Positions 28,598 to 36,891 of a stretch of 42,708 nucleotides of DNA are shown piece by piece. The position numbers and the translations under genes are program-made. Each line of letters begins with the position of its first letter. The stretch's first letter is position 1. Below the pieces are notes generated by a model. The model was not told where the DNA came from. It saw nothing but the letters and a program-made list of their open reading frames with translations, and did not search any database. Origin of the DNA: Gallibacterium genomosp. 1 (GTDB taxonomy: Bacteria > Pseudomonadota > Gammaproteobacteria > Enterobacterales > Pasteurellaceae). The stretch is from contig NZ_JPXX01000031.1 of the NCBI RefSeq assembly GCF_000771875.1, positions 1 to 42,708 of the forward strand. Reading direction: 5' to 3'.

Positions 28598-28620
28598 GAC
28601 ACTTACAACTTAAAAGTGTC
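28598..28620. repeat. Inverted repeat in the leader of the short-peptide gene
   Basis: GACACTT (28598-28604) and AAGTGTC (28614-28620) form a 7-bp inverted repeat with a 9-nt centre. It lies just downstream of the predicted transcription start on the minus strand, so it could be an operator or a 5'-leader hairpin. Confidence 0.55.
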
Positions 28621-28628
28621 GAATATGA

Positions 28629-28657
28629 TTTATAAATATAAAAGAACTTTTTATCAA
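28629..28657 (-). promoter_or_regulatory. Promoter of the accessory operon
   Basis: On the minus strand TTGATA (28652-28657) is followed after exactly 17 nt by TATAAA (28629-28634). Transcription would start near 28622, about 60 nt before the 24-codon ORF. The interval 28658-28926 up to the NsrR-type gene holds a 9-bp inverted pair AACACGTTT (28768-28776) / AAACGTGTT (28839-28847), an unsupported 29-codon frame at 28724-28813, and no recognised gene. Confidence 0.6.
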
Positions 28658-28926
28658 CAAAAATTTAACAAAAAGTTATTTTTTTAACAATTAGTATTTC
28701 ATATCAAAATAGGATTTGCTGATATGTTTCTTCATGCAGTTTTAGGTAGAGGTATAGAGAATGAAATAACACGTTTTGTCATAGCTTGCTTTGCTATAAT
28801 CCAAGTTATCTAATACCAAAACTTGATACAAAATAAATAAACGTGTTTTAAAAAAAAGCGGAACATTGCCTATAAGATCAAGAAAGAGTAAGATTTTATA
28901 TTGTTATTAATTAATTAAGAATATTT

Positions 28927-29373
28927 ATGAAATTAAGTACTTTTACTGATTACAATTTGCGTGTTCTGCTTTATCTCGCAGCACACCAAGATAGGCTTTC
29001 CACCATTCAGGAAATTGCGCTCGCTTACAATATTTCTGAAAATCATCTAATGAAAGTAATTCATCATCTTGCGAAAAATGATCTCATTTTATCCATTCGT
29101 GGTAAGGGTGGTGGTATTCGTTTACATCGAGCGCCGAGCGAATTGAATTTAGGGAAAATTGTTCGTTTAGCGGAGCAAAAAGGGCCTATCGTTGAATGCT
29201 TGGGAGATAAAAATAAGTGTTGTATCGCACCGAGCTGTCGTCTGCCATTGGCATTAAATGATGCATTCAACTCTTTTTATGAAACGTTATCTAAATATAC
29301 GTTAGCCGATGTGATGATAGATGGCGCGACAATGCAGCCTTTGTTGGCTAACAATGAGAAAGGTGCTGCCTAA
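28927..29373 (+). CDS. nsrR: Rrf2-family transcriptional regulator, NsrR type
   Basis: 148-aa winged-helix regulator beginning KLSTFTDYNLRVLLYLAAH, with recognition region ISENHLMKVIHHL and wing RGKGGGIRL. The cluster region holds Cys91, Cys98, Cys99 and Cys104; the Cys91-x-Cys98-Cys104 pattern fits the nitric-oxide-sensing [Fe-S] cluster of NsrR and TLADVMID at the C-terminus matches NsrR rather than IscR. NsrR represses NO-detoxification genes. It is divergent from the accessory operon, 365 bp away, so control of that operon is possible but no clear NsrR site was recognised. Confidence 0.85.
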   Translation: MKLSTFTDYNLRVLLYLAAHQDRLSTIQEIALAYNISENHLMKVIHHLAKNDLILSIRGKGGGIRLHRAPSELNLGKIVRLAEQKGPIVECLGDKNKCCIAPSCRLPLALNDAFNSFYETLSKYTLADVMIDGATMQPLLANNEKGAA

Positions 29374-29397
29374 AAGCAACACCTTTCTATGTGCTGC

Positions 29398-31062
29398 CTA
29401 TCTTAATAAATAGATAGCCTGATAAGGTTTTAACTTGATCGTTTCCGTCTGACAGCAAATTTCATCATAATTATTCAGCAAGATTTGGTACTGTGTAATA
29501 TCCATTTCTCTATCTAAATTGAACAGCAGTTCTTTGTCAGTTAAATTTGCCAACACAAATAAACAGCTATCCTCACTTTCCCGTCGATAACACCACAAAG
29601 AATCAGATTCCGGCAATAAATCCTGATAATTACCTTCCGTAAAAATCGGGTACTGTTTTCGTAATGCAATTAAGCGTTGATAACAATAAAATACAGAGTT
29701 TCTGTCTGCCAAGGCTTGTTGTACGTTCAGCTGTTGATAATTTCCGGCAACTTCAATCCAGCTTTCTCCCTCACTAAAACCGGCGTTTTTATCTTGATTC
29801 CATTGCATTGGAGTGCGACTGTTGTCACGCGATTTCTGCGCTAAAATTTTCAGCAACAATGCTTCAGGTACACCTTTGTTCTGTAATTCCTGATACATAT
29901 TTAGGCTTTCTACATCACGATACTGATTTAGTGAAGTGAAATTCGGATTGGTCATCCCGATTTCCTCACCTTGATAAATATAAGGCGTACCTTGAAGACC
30001 GTGTAAAATCATTGCCCATAATTTTGCAGAAACTATCCGTAATGTCCCCTCATCTCCAAAACGTGAAACAATGCGAGGTTGATCGTGATTACACCAAAAC
30101 AATGCATTCCACGCTTTACCATACATTCCTGTCTGCCAATAATGGAAAATACGTTTTAATTCAATAAAATCTGGTTTAGCATAGTTCCATTTTTCACCAT
30201 TTGGATAATCCACTTTTAGATGATGGAAATTAAAGGTCATTGAAAGTTCCGTACCGTGCAAATTGGCATATTGTTGACAATGTTGCAAACTAGTTGAAGA
30301 CATTTCACCAACCGTCATTAAGCCCCTTTCTTGAAAAACATCTCGACTTAGTTCCTGCATAAATTCGTGAATACGCGGTCCATCGGTATAAAAGCGACGA
30401 CCATCTCCTTGATCATCATTCGGAAAACGCTGATCTTTAGAAACCAGATTAATCACATCCAATCTTAAACCGTCAACGCCCTTATCTGCCCAAAAATGGC
30501 AAATTTTTTTTAATTCAGCACGCACTTTCGGATTTTCCCAATTTAAATCTGCCTGTTCTGTTGCAAAAAGATGCAAATAATGCTTGCCTACTTTTTCACT
30601 CCATTGCCACGCATTACCGCCAAATTTAGAGCGCCAATTATTCGGCAATCTATCTTTATGTCCACCTCGCCAAATATAAAAATCGTGATATTTACTGTTA
30701 ATATCTTGTGCCTGTTTAAACCATTGATGTGCTGTTGACGTGTGATTGAACACCATATCCATAATAATTCTAATATTTCGTTGATGTGCCTGCTCAACCA
30801 AATTTTCAAAGTCTGCCATTGAGCCATAACTTGGATCAATCGCACAATAATCAGCAACGTCATAACCATTATCAACCTGTGGTGAAACATAGATTGGTGT
30901 AATCCAAATAGCATCTACGCCCAAGTTTTTTAAATAATCCAATCGCTGCGTAATGCCATTAATATCACCTGTACCAGAACCGGTTGTATCCTGAAAACTT
31001 TTTGGGTAAATTTGGTAAATAACCCCTGTTTTCCACCATTGTTGTTGAGAAGCCTGCCGCAT
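29398..31062 (-). CDS. treC: Alpha,alpha-phosphotrehalase TreC
   Basis: Cytosolic GH13 hydrolase that splits trehalose-6-phosphate into glucose and glucose-6-phosphate. 554 aa from the ATG at 31062, which has AAGGAGATAATT upstream; an in-frame ATG at 31110 lies inside treB and is rejected. Family motifs are WWKTGVIYQIYPKSFQDTTGSGTGDINGI, DMVFNHTS, DGLRLDVINLVSKDQ (nucleophile Asp), VGEMSS (acid/base Glu) and FWCNHDQPR. It starts 10 nt after treB stops, so treBC is one operon. Confidence 0.95.
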   Translation of the reverse strand: MRQASQQQWWKTGVIYQIYPKSFQDTTGSGTGDINGITQRLDYLKNLGVDAIWITPIYVSPQVDNGYDVADYCAIDPSYGSMADFENLVEQAHQRNIRIIMDMVFNHTSTAHQWFKQAQDINSKYHDFYIWRGGHKDRLPNNWRSKFGGNAWQWSEKVGKHYLHLFATEQADLNWENPKVRAELKKICHFWADKGVDGLRLDVINLVSKDQRFPNDDQGDGRRFYTDGPRIHEFMQELSRDVFQERGLMTVGEMSSTSLQHCQQYANLHGTELSMTFNFHHLKVDYPNGEKWNYAKPDFIELKRIFHYWQTGMYGKAWNALFWCNHDQPRIVSRFGDEGTLRIVSAKLWAMILHGLQGTPYIYQGEEIGMTNPNFTSLNQYRDVESLNMYQELQNKGVPEALLLKILAQKSRDNSRTPMQWNQDKNAGFSEGESWIEVAGNYQQLNVQQALADRNSVFYCYQRLIALRKQYPIFTEGNYQDLLPESDSLWCYRRESEDSCLFVLANLTDKELLFNLDREMDITQYQILLNNYDEICCQTETIKLKPYQAIYLLR

Positions 31063-31072
31063 AATTATCTCC

Positions 31073-32485
31073 TTATAAAGTGCCGCTTGCGGCTTTTCGT
31101 TTATAAACAATAGTAGTCAAAGCCAAAGGAACAATAACCGCAATCAGCATTGCTAATGCATAAACCAACCAGAATTGTGGTTTAATTGATAAAATTCCCG
31201 GCAAACCACCAACACCGATACCATTAGCCAACACTCCACTGAAACCGCAAAGCAATGCGGCGAATGCAGAACCTATCATTGCACATAACATTGGGAAACG
31301 ATATTTTAAATTGATTCCGTACATTGCCGGTTCTGTTACTCCCAAATAAGCGGAAATTGCCGCAGGTACTGAAATTTCACGTTCGTTAGCTTTTTTACTA
31401 ACTAATACAATCGCTAACACTGCTGAAGCTTGTGCAATGTTTGATAATGCAATCAGTGGCCAAACCGGTGTTCCGCCCATACTTTGAATCATCTGCATAT
31501 CAATCGCCAATGTGGTTTGATGCACACCCGTAATAACTAATGGTGCATAGAGGAAACCGAATAATGCTGCACCGATTGGAGCAAAACTACCTGTCATTGC
31601 GGCACGAACAACATAAGCCACGCCGTTGCCGATTTCACGTCCGATAGGTCCGATAATTGAATGAGCTAAAAAGACAGCGATAATGAGTGAAACAACAGGT
31701 ACAATCACAAGATTTAATGAGTCCGGTATAATCTTTCTTAAACGAGTTTCCAACCAACCTAAGGCTATACCTGCCATAATGGAAGGAATAACTTGTGCTT
31801 GATAACCAACTTTATCAATCGTAAATAAACCAAAATCCCAAACATCCGGTATTTGTGTTCCTAAACCATAGGAATTCATTAATTGCGGAGAAACCAAGGT
31901 AACACCTAATACAATACCTAATATCGGTGAACCTCCCATTTTTTTCACTGTAGACCAACAGATACCGACCGGTAAATAGAAGAAAATTGCTTCACCAATT
32001 AACCACAAGAAATCATAAATGGTTTGCCACATTGGGCTTGTCTGTACCAACGTTTTGCCATCCGATAACGGAATATCGCCGATAACATTACGGAAACCTA
32101 GAATCAAACCTCCACTAATCAATGCTGGTAATAACGGAATAAAAATTTCAGCAAAATGAGAAATTAAGCGTTCGTGCCATTTCATATTTTGCCTAGCAGC
32201 TGTTTTAACATCATCTTTACTAACTTCACTAATTGAAGTCTGTTTCACTAATTCTTTGTAATACAAATCTACTTCGGGTCCAATTACCACCTGAAATTGT
32301 CCAGCATTAGTAAAACAACCTTTTACCATTGGTAAATCTTCTATTGCTTTAACATCTGCTTTCGCCGTATCGTTCAGTACAAAACGTAACCTTGTAATAC
32401 AATGTGTCGCCGACGCAATGTTATCTTTACCGCCTATTAATGTAATCAACTTGGTGATATTTTGCGGATCAATTTTTTTTGCCAT
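31073..32485 (-). CDS. treB: Trehalose-specific PTS enzyme IIBC (TreB)
   Basis: Membrane permease that imports trehalose and phosphorylates it to trehalose-6-phosphate. 470 aa from the ATG at 32485, set by GAGGAC 5-10 nt upstream; an in-frame ATG at 32512 is less likely. The IIB domain (about 1-85) carries the phosphorylated Cys29 in SATHCITRLRF. The IIC domain has about 10 membrane segments with GGLILGFRNVIGDIP and the substrate signature GVTEPAMYGINLKYRFP. No IIA domain is attached, so IIA must be borrowed (Crr in E. coli). Confidence 0.95.
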   Translation of the reverse strand: MAKKIDPQNITKLITLIGGKDNIASATHCITRLRFVLNDTAKADVKAIEDLPMVKGCFTNAGQFQVVIGPEVDLYYKELVKQTSISEVSKDDVKTAARQNMKWHERLISHFAEIFIPLLPALISGGLILGFRNVIGDIPLSDGKTLVQTSPMWQTIYDFLWLIGEAIFFYLPVGICWSTVKKMGGSPILGIVLGVTLVSPQLMNSYGLGTQIPDVWDFGLFTIDKVGYQAQVIPSIMAGIALGWLETRLRKIIPDSLNLVIVPVVSLIIAVFLAHSIIGPIGREIGNGVAYVVRAAMTGSFAPIGAALFGFLYAPLVITGVHQTTLAIDMQMIQSMGGTPVWPLIALSNIAQASAVLAIVLVSKKANEREISVPAAISAYLGVTEPAMYGINLKYRFPMLCAMIGSAFAALLCGFSGVLANGIGVGGLPGILSIKPQFWLVYALAMLIAVIVPLALTTIVYKRKAASGTL

Positions 32486-32529
32486 AGTGTCCTCAAGATC
32501 TAATCTAATCAACTAAATTAACCAGTAAC

Positions 32530-32558
32530 AGCATAACCAATGATGAAGTTTTACACAA
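32530..32558 (-). promoter_or_regulatory. treB promoter
   Basis: On the minus strand TTGTGT (32553-32558) and TATGCT (32530-32535) are spaced by exactly 17 nt, placing the start near 32523, about 40 nt before treB. Confidence 0.6.
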
Positions 32559-32572
32559 TGGGAACGTTCCCA
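32559..32572. promoter_or_regulatory. TreR operator
   Basis: Perfect 14-bp palindrome TGGGAACGTTCCCA with the central CG typical of LacI-family sites. It directly abuts the -35 element of the treB promoter. From memory it agrees with the E. coli TreR operator core GGGAACGTTCCC. The regulator is encoded at 13512-14462. Confidence 0.8.
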
Positions 32573-32575
32573 AAT

Positions 32576-32591
32576 TGAGATCAAGATCACA
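32576..32591. promoter_or_regulatory. CRP-cAMP site upstream of treB
   Basis: Read on the minus strand, TGTGA-TCTTGA-TCTCA matches the CRP consensus TGTGA-N6-TCACA in 9 of 10 positions. Its centre is about 61 bases before the predicted treB start, the classic class I activator position. Confidence 0.65.
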
Positions 32592-32728
32592 AAATAAACC
32601 TATCTTTAATGCTGTTCGTGCTAAAAATAAGAAAAGGAATAATATAATTAAACTGATTTTGTTGATAATCAGTATAAGTGAGGCAAAATAATTTTGTGCT
32701 ATCGCAAAAATTAGATAATGGCAAACTG

Positions 32729-32757
32729 TTGACAAAGACGAGCAAAATCAATAAAAT
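32729..32757 (+). promoter_or_regulatory. Promoter of tRNA-Asn
   Basis: TTGACA (32729-32734), 17-nt spacer, TAAAAT (32752-32757), then a GC-rich discriminator-like stretch before the tRNA at 32785. Confidence 0.75.
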
Positions 32758-32784
32758 CTCGCCCGCATTGCCCAATGGGGCTAT

Positions 32785-32860
32785 TCCTCCTTAGTTCAGT
32801 CGGTAGAACGGTGGACTGTTAATCCATATGTCGCTGGTTCAAGTCCAGCAGGAGGAGCCA
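32785..32860 (+). tRNA. asnT: tRNA-Asn (anticodon GTT)
   Basis: 76-nt cloverleaf with acceptor stem TCCTCCT/AGGAGGA, anticodon loop CTGTTAA (GTT), T-arm GCTGG-TTCAAGT-CCAGC and encoded GCCA end. It is a single-gene unit with its own promoter. Confidence 0.96.
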
Positions 32861-32932
32861 AATTTTTTCTTTTGGTACTATGTTTTATTTGTCTCCTTTT
32901 ATGAAATTTAGTCTTTATGCCAAAAGAATTTC

Positions 32933-32960
32933 GCCCATAGTAAAACTATGGGCTTTCTTT
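32933..32960. terminator. Terminator after tRNA-Asn, facing lpxH
   Basis: Stem GCCCATAG (32933-32940) / CTATGGGC (32946-32953) followed on the plus strand by TTTCTTTTTT. It also closes the convergent lpxH transcript. Confidence 0.8.
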
Positions 32961-32961
32961 T

Positions 32962-33720
32962 TTATGTTTCTTTTATACTTCCATACTCTTCCGGCAATCC
33001 TAAATTCAAAAAATAGCCTGCTTTATCTTTTTCAACCACAAAAACTGATAATTCATCACGCCAATCACCCAAAACAATCCGTTTCCTGCCATTTTCTAAA
33101 TAATGAATTGCTTGACGATGCGTGTGTCCGTGAATAATTTGTTCTACTTGAAACTTATCAAATATTTCCGTTACAGTTTGCGCATTTACATCCATAATCT
33201 GCAATGATTTTTCCTTTTTATCATACTGACTATGACGGCGAATGCGTTGTGCTAAATTAATCCGCCATTGCAATGGCAAACAGAGAAACAATTTTTGTAA
33301 CCAACGCTGATGAACTCTCTTGCGGAATTTTTGATAGGCTATATCATCGGTACAAAGCGTATCACCGTGACAGACCAATGTTGCCACACCAAACAACACC
33401 AATTTTTGATATTCCGGCAGTAACTGTACGCCGGTTTCTTGTGCGAATTTCTTTCCAATCAGAAAATCACGATTACCGTGACAAAAATAACAAGCGATCC
33501 CCTTTGATGTCAGATCGAGCAATAATTGTTTAATTTCATCAATCTGCTTCGAATGCTCATCATCGCCCACCCAAAAGTCAAACAAATCACCTAAAATATA
33601 TAACGCTTGCGCCTCAGGTGCCTTTTCAGTCATAAAATAACGAAACAATGCAAGTAAATGCGGTGATTGTTCACTCAAATGTAAATCAGCAATAAAATAA
33701 ATCGGTTTATCCATCTTCAT
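32962..33720 (-). CDS. lpxH: UDP-2,3-diacylglucosamine diphosphatase LpxH
   Basis: Cytosolic/peripheral membrane metallophosphoesterase of the lipid A pathway that cuts UDP-2,3-diacyl-GlcN to lipid X and UMP. Metal-site motifs in order are FIADLHLSEQ, LGDLFDFWVGDDE, CHGNRDFLIG, VCHGDTLCTDD and IHGHTHRQAIH. 252 aa; an ATG two codons downstream (33714) is an alternative start, and the ribosome binding site is weak for both. It is divergent from plsC. Confidence 0.94.
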   Translation of the reverse strand: MKMDKPIYFIADLHLSEQSPHLLALFRYFMTEKAPEAQALYILGDLFDFWVGDDEHSKQIDEIKQLLLDLTSKGIACYFCHGNRDFLIGKKFAQETGVQLLPEYQKLVLFGVATLVCHGDTLCTDDIAYQKFRKRVHQRWLQKLFLCLPLQWRINLAQRIRRHSQYDKKEKSLQIMDVNAQTVTEIFDKFQVEQIIHGHTHRQAIHYLENGRKRIVLGDWRDELSVFVVEKDKAGYFLNLGLPEEYGSIKET

Positions 33721-33837
33721 TTATCATTAATCAAGAAAGGAAATACTATAAAGCATTTTCCACATAAACGCTTTGTTCTTTTGTACTTGTTCCCCTAATT
33801 TCGCTATACTTGCGCTAATTTATGTGAGGGATAAGCT

Positions 33838-34569
33838 ATGCTTAAAGTAATTCGTATTATTGTAGTCGCTATTTGTTGTATTTTAATCTGTATTATTGGT
33901 TCTCTTTATTCATTAATTAATTTTAAAAATCCGAACAATGTGGCGGTATTTGCACACTGGTTTGCTCGTCTCCACCCACTTTTCGGGCTGAAAGTCGAAT
34001 ATCGTTATCCTCAAGGTGCAGACAAATTTGAACGTTGTATTTATGTCGGTAACCACCAAAATAATTATGATATGGTTACTATTTCTCATATGGTAATGCC
34101 TCGTACTGTCAGTGTTGGGAAAAAAAGCCTAATTTGGATCCCATTTTTCGGCGTACTTTACTGGATTACCGGTAATATTTTTATTGATCGAGAAAATCGC
34201 AGTAAAGCCCACAACACAATGACAACCCTGGCTAAACGCATTCATAAAGATAATCTTTCAATCTGGATGTTTCCTGAAGGCACTCGCAGTCGTGGGCGCG
34301 GCTTATTGCCATTTAAAACTGGGGCATTTTATGCCGCTATTGAAGCTGGTGTGCCAGTCGTGCCTGTTGTCTGTTCATCAACACATAATAAAATTGATCT
34401 TAATCGCTGGCATAACGGCACCGTAATTTGCGAAATGTTACCGCCAATCGACAGTAAGGCGTACAATAGAGAAACCGTACGCAATTTTGCGCAAAATTGT
34501 CACGATCTAATGGCTAAGCGTATTGCTGAACTTGATGCCGAAATCGCACAAAAACAACAAAAATCCTAG
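33838..34569 (+). CDS. plsC: 1-acyl-sn-glycerol-3-phosphate acyltransferase PlsC
   Basis: Inner-membrane enzyme that acylates lysophosphatidate to phosphatidate in phospholipid synthesis. 243 aa: an N-terminal hydrophobic segment (about 4-28), the HX4D motif in YVGNHQNNYDMV, the block FFGVLYWITGNIFIDRENR, and the glycerophosphate motif MFPEGTRSRGRG. The start is the first ATG, after GAGGGATAAGCT. ftsP follows after about 20 nt, the same pair as in E. coli. Confidence 0.95.
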   Translation: MLKVIRIIVVAICCILICIIGSLYSLINFKNPNNVAVFAHWFARLHPLFGLKVEYRYPQGADKFERCIYVGNHQNNYDMVTISHMVMPRTVSVGKKSLIWIPFFGVLYWITGNIFIDRENRSKAHNTMTTLAKRIHKDNLSIWMFPEGTRSRGRGLLPFKTGAFYAAIEAGVPVVPVVCSSTHNKIDLNRWHNGTVICEMLPPIDSKAYNRETVRNFAQNCHDLMAKRIAELDAEIAQKQQKS

Positions 34570-34588
34570 TCAAAAAGAGGAGGAAATT

Positions 34589-35989
34589 ATGGGAAATTAT
34601 TCACGTCGCCGCTTTTTACAAGGTTCTTTAGCAATTGTTGCCGGCAATGTTTTGCCTTGTACCGTTAGGGCTGATAGCAATCCTCCTCTCTGGATTCCTC
34701 CTTTAACTTCTGTCGGTCGTGGTTCGCCGATTTTACTGAATGCTCGTAATGTCAAAAAAGCCTTTAATAACAATAAAGTAGATGCTTGGGGCTTTAACGG
34801 TTTTTACTTAGGGCCGACCATTAAAATGAAACAGAATGACTTCCTACGTCTTACTTACCGTAATAATTTAACAGAATCTATTGCCATCAATATCCAAGGT
34901 TTACAAGCTAACGGCGAGATTTCAGGCAGCATTAACCGCAATTTAGCCCCTAACAGTTCTTGGTCGCCGATAATTCAGATCAAACAATCTGCTTCAACCT
35001 GCTGGTATCACAGTGATACTATTGGTCGTTCCGCTTATCAAACCTATAGAGGTTTAGTCGGAATGTGGATTATTGAAGATGAAGAAAGCAAAAAAAACTT
35101 ATTACCAAACAAATATGGAGAAAATGATATTCCATTGATTTTACAGGATATTTCTTTAAATTATAGTGGTCAGCAAGTCTTTAATCTGGAAAAAAACGCT
35201 TTTTTAGGTAAACAACTTTTTGTTAATGGACAATGTAACCCGTTTATCAATGTCGCACGTGGCTTTATTCGTCTTCGTTTATTAAATGCTTCGGTTTCAC
35301 GCTCATATTATCTGCATTTTGATAACCAACAACCTTTCTTCAAAATTGCCTCTGGATTGGGATTTCTCTCTCAGCCACAAGAACAAAAAGCATTGTTATT
35401 GGTGCCCGGTGAACGGGTTGAAATTTTAGTCGATGCAAATCAGAACAAACCGTTACGCCTACTTGCCGGAAATTCAGCAAATATTATTGATAAAGTGAGA
35501 GGTTGGCTAGGAATATCTGATCATCTAGAAAATAATCTTGTTGTCGAATTACGTCCTCAAGGTTTAGCTTCCGCTTTCGCACAACAAAAGCCGACTTTAC
35601 CCGATGCGAAACTGGGGCTACCACTCTCACCACAAAAAGAGCGACATATTCACTTAAGCACTCAGGATGCAATGATCAACCAACGACGCTTTGATCCTCG
35701 TCGTATTGATATTTTTGCACAATTAAACAGTGTTGAACGTTGGGTACTCACTGCCGATCAAGCCACCGGCTTCCAATTACAAGGGGCGAAATTCCTGATC
35801 GAACAGCAAAACGGCGAACGCAGTAAAAAAGAGATGTTGGCTTGGACAGATACCGTTTGGGTAGAAGGCGAAACACGCATTTTAGTGCAATTTGATAACC
35901 CTTCTTCCAACTCCTACCCATTTATTTTTGGGGCATCTAATCTCTTACTCTCAGATAAAGGCTGTATGGGATTACTGGTTGTTCAATAA
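34589..35989 (+). CDS. ftsP: Cell division protein FtsP (SufI)
   Basis: Periplasmic multicopper-oxidase-fold protein that binds no copper and helps stabilise the divisome under stress. 466 aa from the ATG at 34589, chosen because AGGAGGAAATT precedes it and it gives a twin-arginine signal (SRRRFLQGSLAIVAGNVL); a longer in-frame ATG at 34523 lies inside plsC. Three cupredoxin domains show NGFYLGPTIKMKQ, STCWYHSDTIGRSAYQTYRGLVGMW, VARGFIRLRLLNAS and TDTVWVEGETRILVQF. The His-x-His copper ligands of true oxidases are absent, as expected for FtsP. Confidence 0.9.
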   Translation: MGNYSRRRFLQGSLAIVAGNVLPCTVRADSNPPLWIPPLTSVGRGSPILLNARNVKKAFNNNKVDAWGFNGFYLGPTIKMKQNDFLRLTYRNNLTESIAINIQGLQANGEISGSINRNLAPNSSWSPIIQIKQSASTCWYHSDTIGRSAYQTYRGLVGMWIIEDEESKKNLLPNKYGENDIPLILQDISLNYSGQQVFNLEKNAFLGKQLFVNGQCNPFINVARGFIRLRLLNASVSRSYYLHFDNQQPFFKIASGLGFLSQPQEQKALLLVPGERVEILVDANQNKPLRLLAGNSANIIDKVRGWLGISDHLENNLVVELRPQGLASAFAQQKPTLPDAKLGLPLSPQKERHIHLSTQDAMINQRRFDPRRIDIFAQLNSVERWVLTADQATGFQLQGAKFLIEQQNGERSKKEMLAWTDTVWVEGETRILVQFDNPSSNSYPFIFGASNLLLSDKGCMGLLVVQ

Positions 35990-36397
35990 TCAAGTTTTAT
36001 GGCAACAATATTGTCCGCTTAAGGAATTGATAATCGGACAATTCTCACTATCATCTCCCGGACATTGAGAAGCTAATGTTGTCAATTTGGTACGCATTTG
36101 TTGTAGTTTAGCAATCTGAGCATCAATTTCGTCAATCTTCGCTAAAGTTTGCGCCTTAACATCTGCACTTCGTCGGTGAGGATTGCGATACAATGCCAAT
36201 AATTGTTCACATTCTGGCAAAGAAAAGCCGATTTCTCTTGCTTCACGAATCAAATTTAATGCTTCGATATGCTGCATATTATATTGACGATAACCGTTAA
36301 CGCTCCGATCCGGTGCGGTAATTAAACCTTTCTGTTCATAAAACCTGATTGCCTTTGCACTCAGATTAGTCAATTTAGCTACTTCATTAATATACAT
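35990..36397 (-). CDS. cueR: Copper-responsive MerR-family regulator CueR
   Basis: 135-aa MerR-type activator with an N-terminal winged helix (INEVAKLTNLSAKAIRFYEQKGL), a long dimer helix (about 80-110) and the Cu(I) loop CPGDDSENCP with Cys112 and Cys120 at exactly the E. coli CueR positions. A CysCysHis tail (QYCCHKT) is also typical. It reads away from copZ-copA; the shared intergenic region carries its operator. It starts translation at 36397 with AAGGAGAAAAG upstream. Confidence 0.93.
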   Translation of the reverse strand: MYINEVAKLTNLSAKAIRFYEQKGLITAPDRSVNGYRQYNMQHIEALNLIREAREIGFSLPECEQLLALYRNPHRRSADVKAQTLAKIDEIDAQIAKLQQMRTKLTTLASQCPGDDSENCPIINSLSGQYCCHKT

Positions 36398-36406
36398 CTT
36401 TTCTCC

Positions 36407-36437
36407 TTGACTTTAACCTTGCTGGAAGGTTTATTGT
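36407..36437 (+). promoter_or_regulatory. CueR operator and copZ-copA promoter
   Basis: TTGACT (36407-36412) and TATTGT (36432-36437) are separated by 19 nt, the over-long spacer typical of MerR-family promoters. The spacer holds the dyad ACCTT-GCTGG-AAGGT (36416-36430), which matches the right part of the E. coli copA CueR site. Confidence 0.85.
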
Positions 36438-36507
36438 AGCACCGTTTGATGAGTTCGTTATACAGTCTGAACTCAATCCTAAAAAATATGAAAAATGGAG
36501 AATAAAA

Positions 36508-36891
36508 ATGACACTATTAAAACTTAATGATCTTTCCTGCCAACATTGTGTAAAAAGTGTAACTAATGCGCTTTCCGCCGTGGCCGGTGTCGAAAACGTA
36601 AAAGTTTCTCTGCATTATGCCTATGTCGAAGGGAATGCCGACAGTGAAGCCTTAATCAAAGCTGTGGTTGATGCCGGTTATCAAGCTGAAGTTGCTACCG
36701 AACCAGCTCAAACCTTATCTTTATCGGGTCTTAATTGCCAACATTGCGTTAACAGCGTAAAAAATGCACTTGAAAAATTGCCTGATGTGGTGTTTGCCGA
36801 TGTAGAAAAAACTTCAGCGAAAATTTATGGCGATGCCGCTTTAGAAACCTTAATCCATTGCGTGGAGCAAGCCGGTTATTCGGCAAAGTAG
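36508..36891 (+). CDS. copZ: Two-HMA-domain copper chaperone (0-frame product of copA)
   Basis: 127 aa made of two heavy-metal-associated domains, with Cu(I) motifs LSCQHCV (about 9-15) and LNCQHCV (about 74-80). AATGGAGAATAAAA precedes the ATG. It ends at GCA-AAG-TAG immediately after the second domain. The CopA ATPase continues in the -1 frame with no start codon of its own, and a pseudoknot follows, so this is best seen as the default, unshifted product of a frameshifted copA gene. It would ferry copper in the cytosol to CopA. In E. coli a one-domain chaperone comes from copA by a related mechanism. Confidence 0.88.
   Translation: MTLLKLNDLSCQHCVKSVTNALSAVAGVENVKVSLHYAYVEGNADSEALIKAVVDAGYQAEVATEPAQTLSLSGLNCQHCVNSVKNALEKLPDVVFADVEKTSAKIYGDAALETLIHCVEQAGYSAK

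Noticed and set aside
29358-29387. Hairpin GAAAGGTG/CACCTTTC at the end of the NsrR-type gene as a strong terminator
   Set aside because: No T-run follows on either strand; it may be a weak stop at most. The repeated GTGCTGCCTA at 29364 and 29391 looks incidental.
32592-32728. Small frames and a possible riboswitch upstream of treB
   Set aside because: No conserved aptamer-like folding was recognised; the short frames are AT-rich noise and the regulation is explained by TreR and CRP sites.
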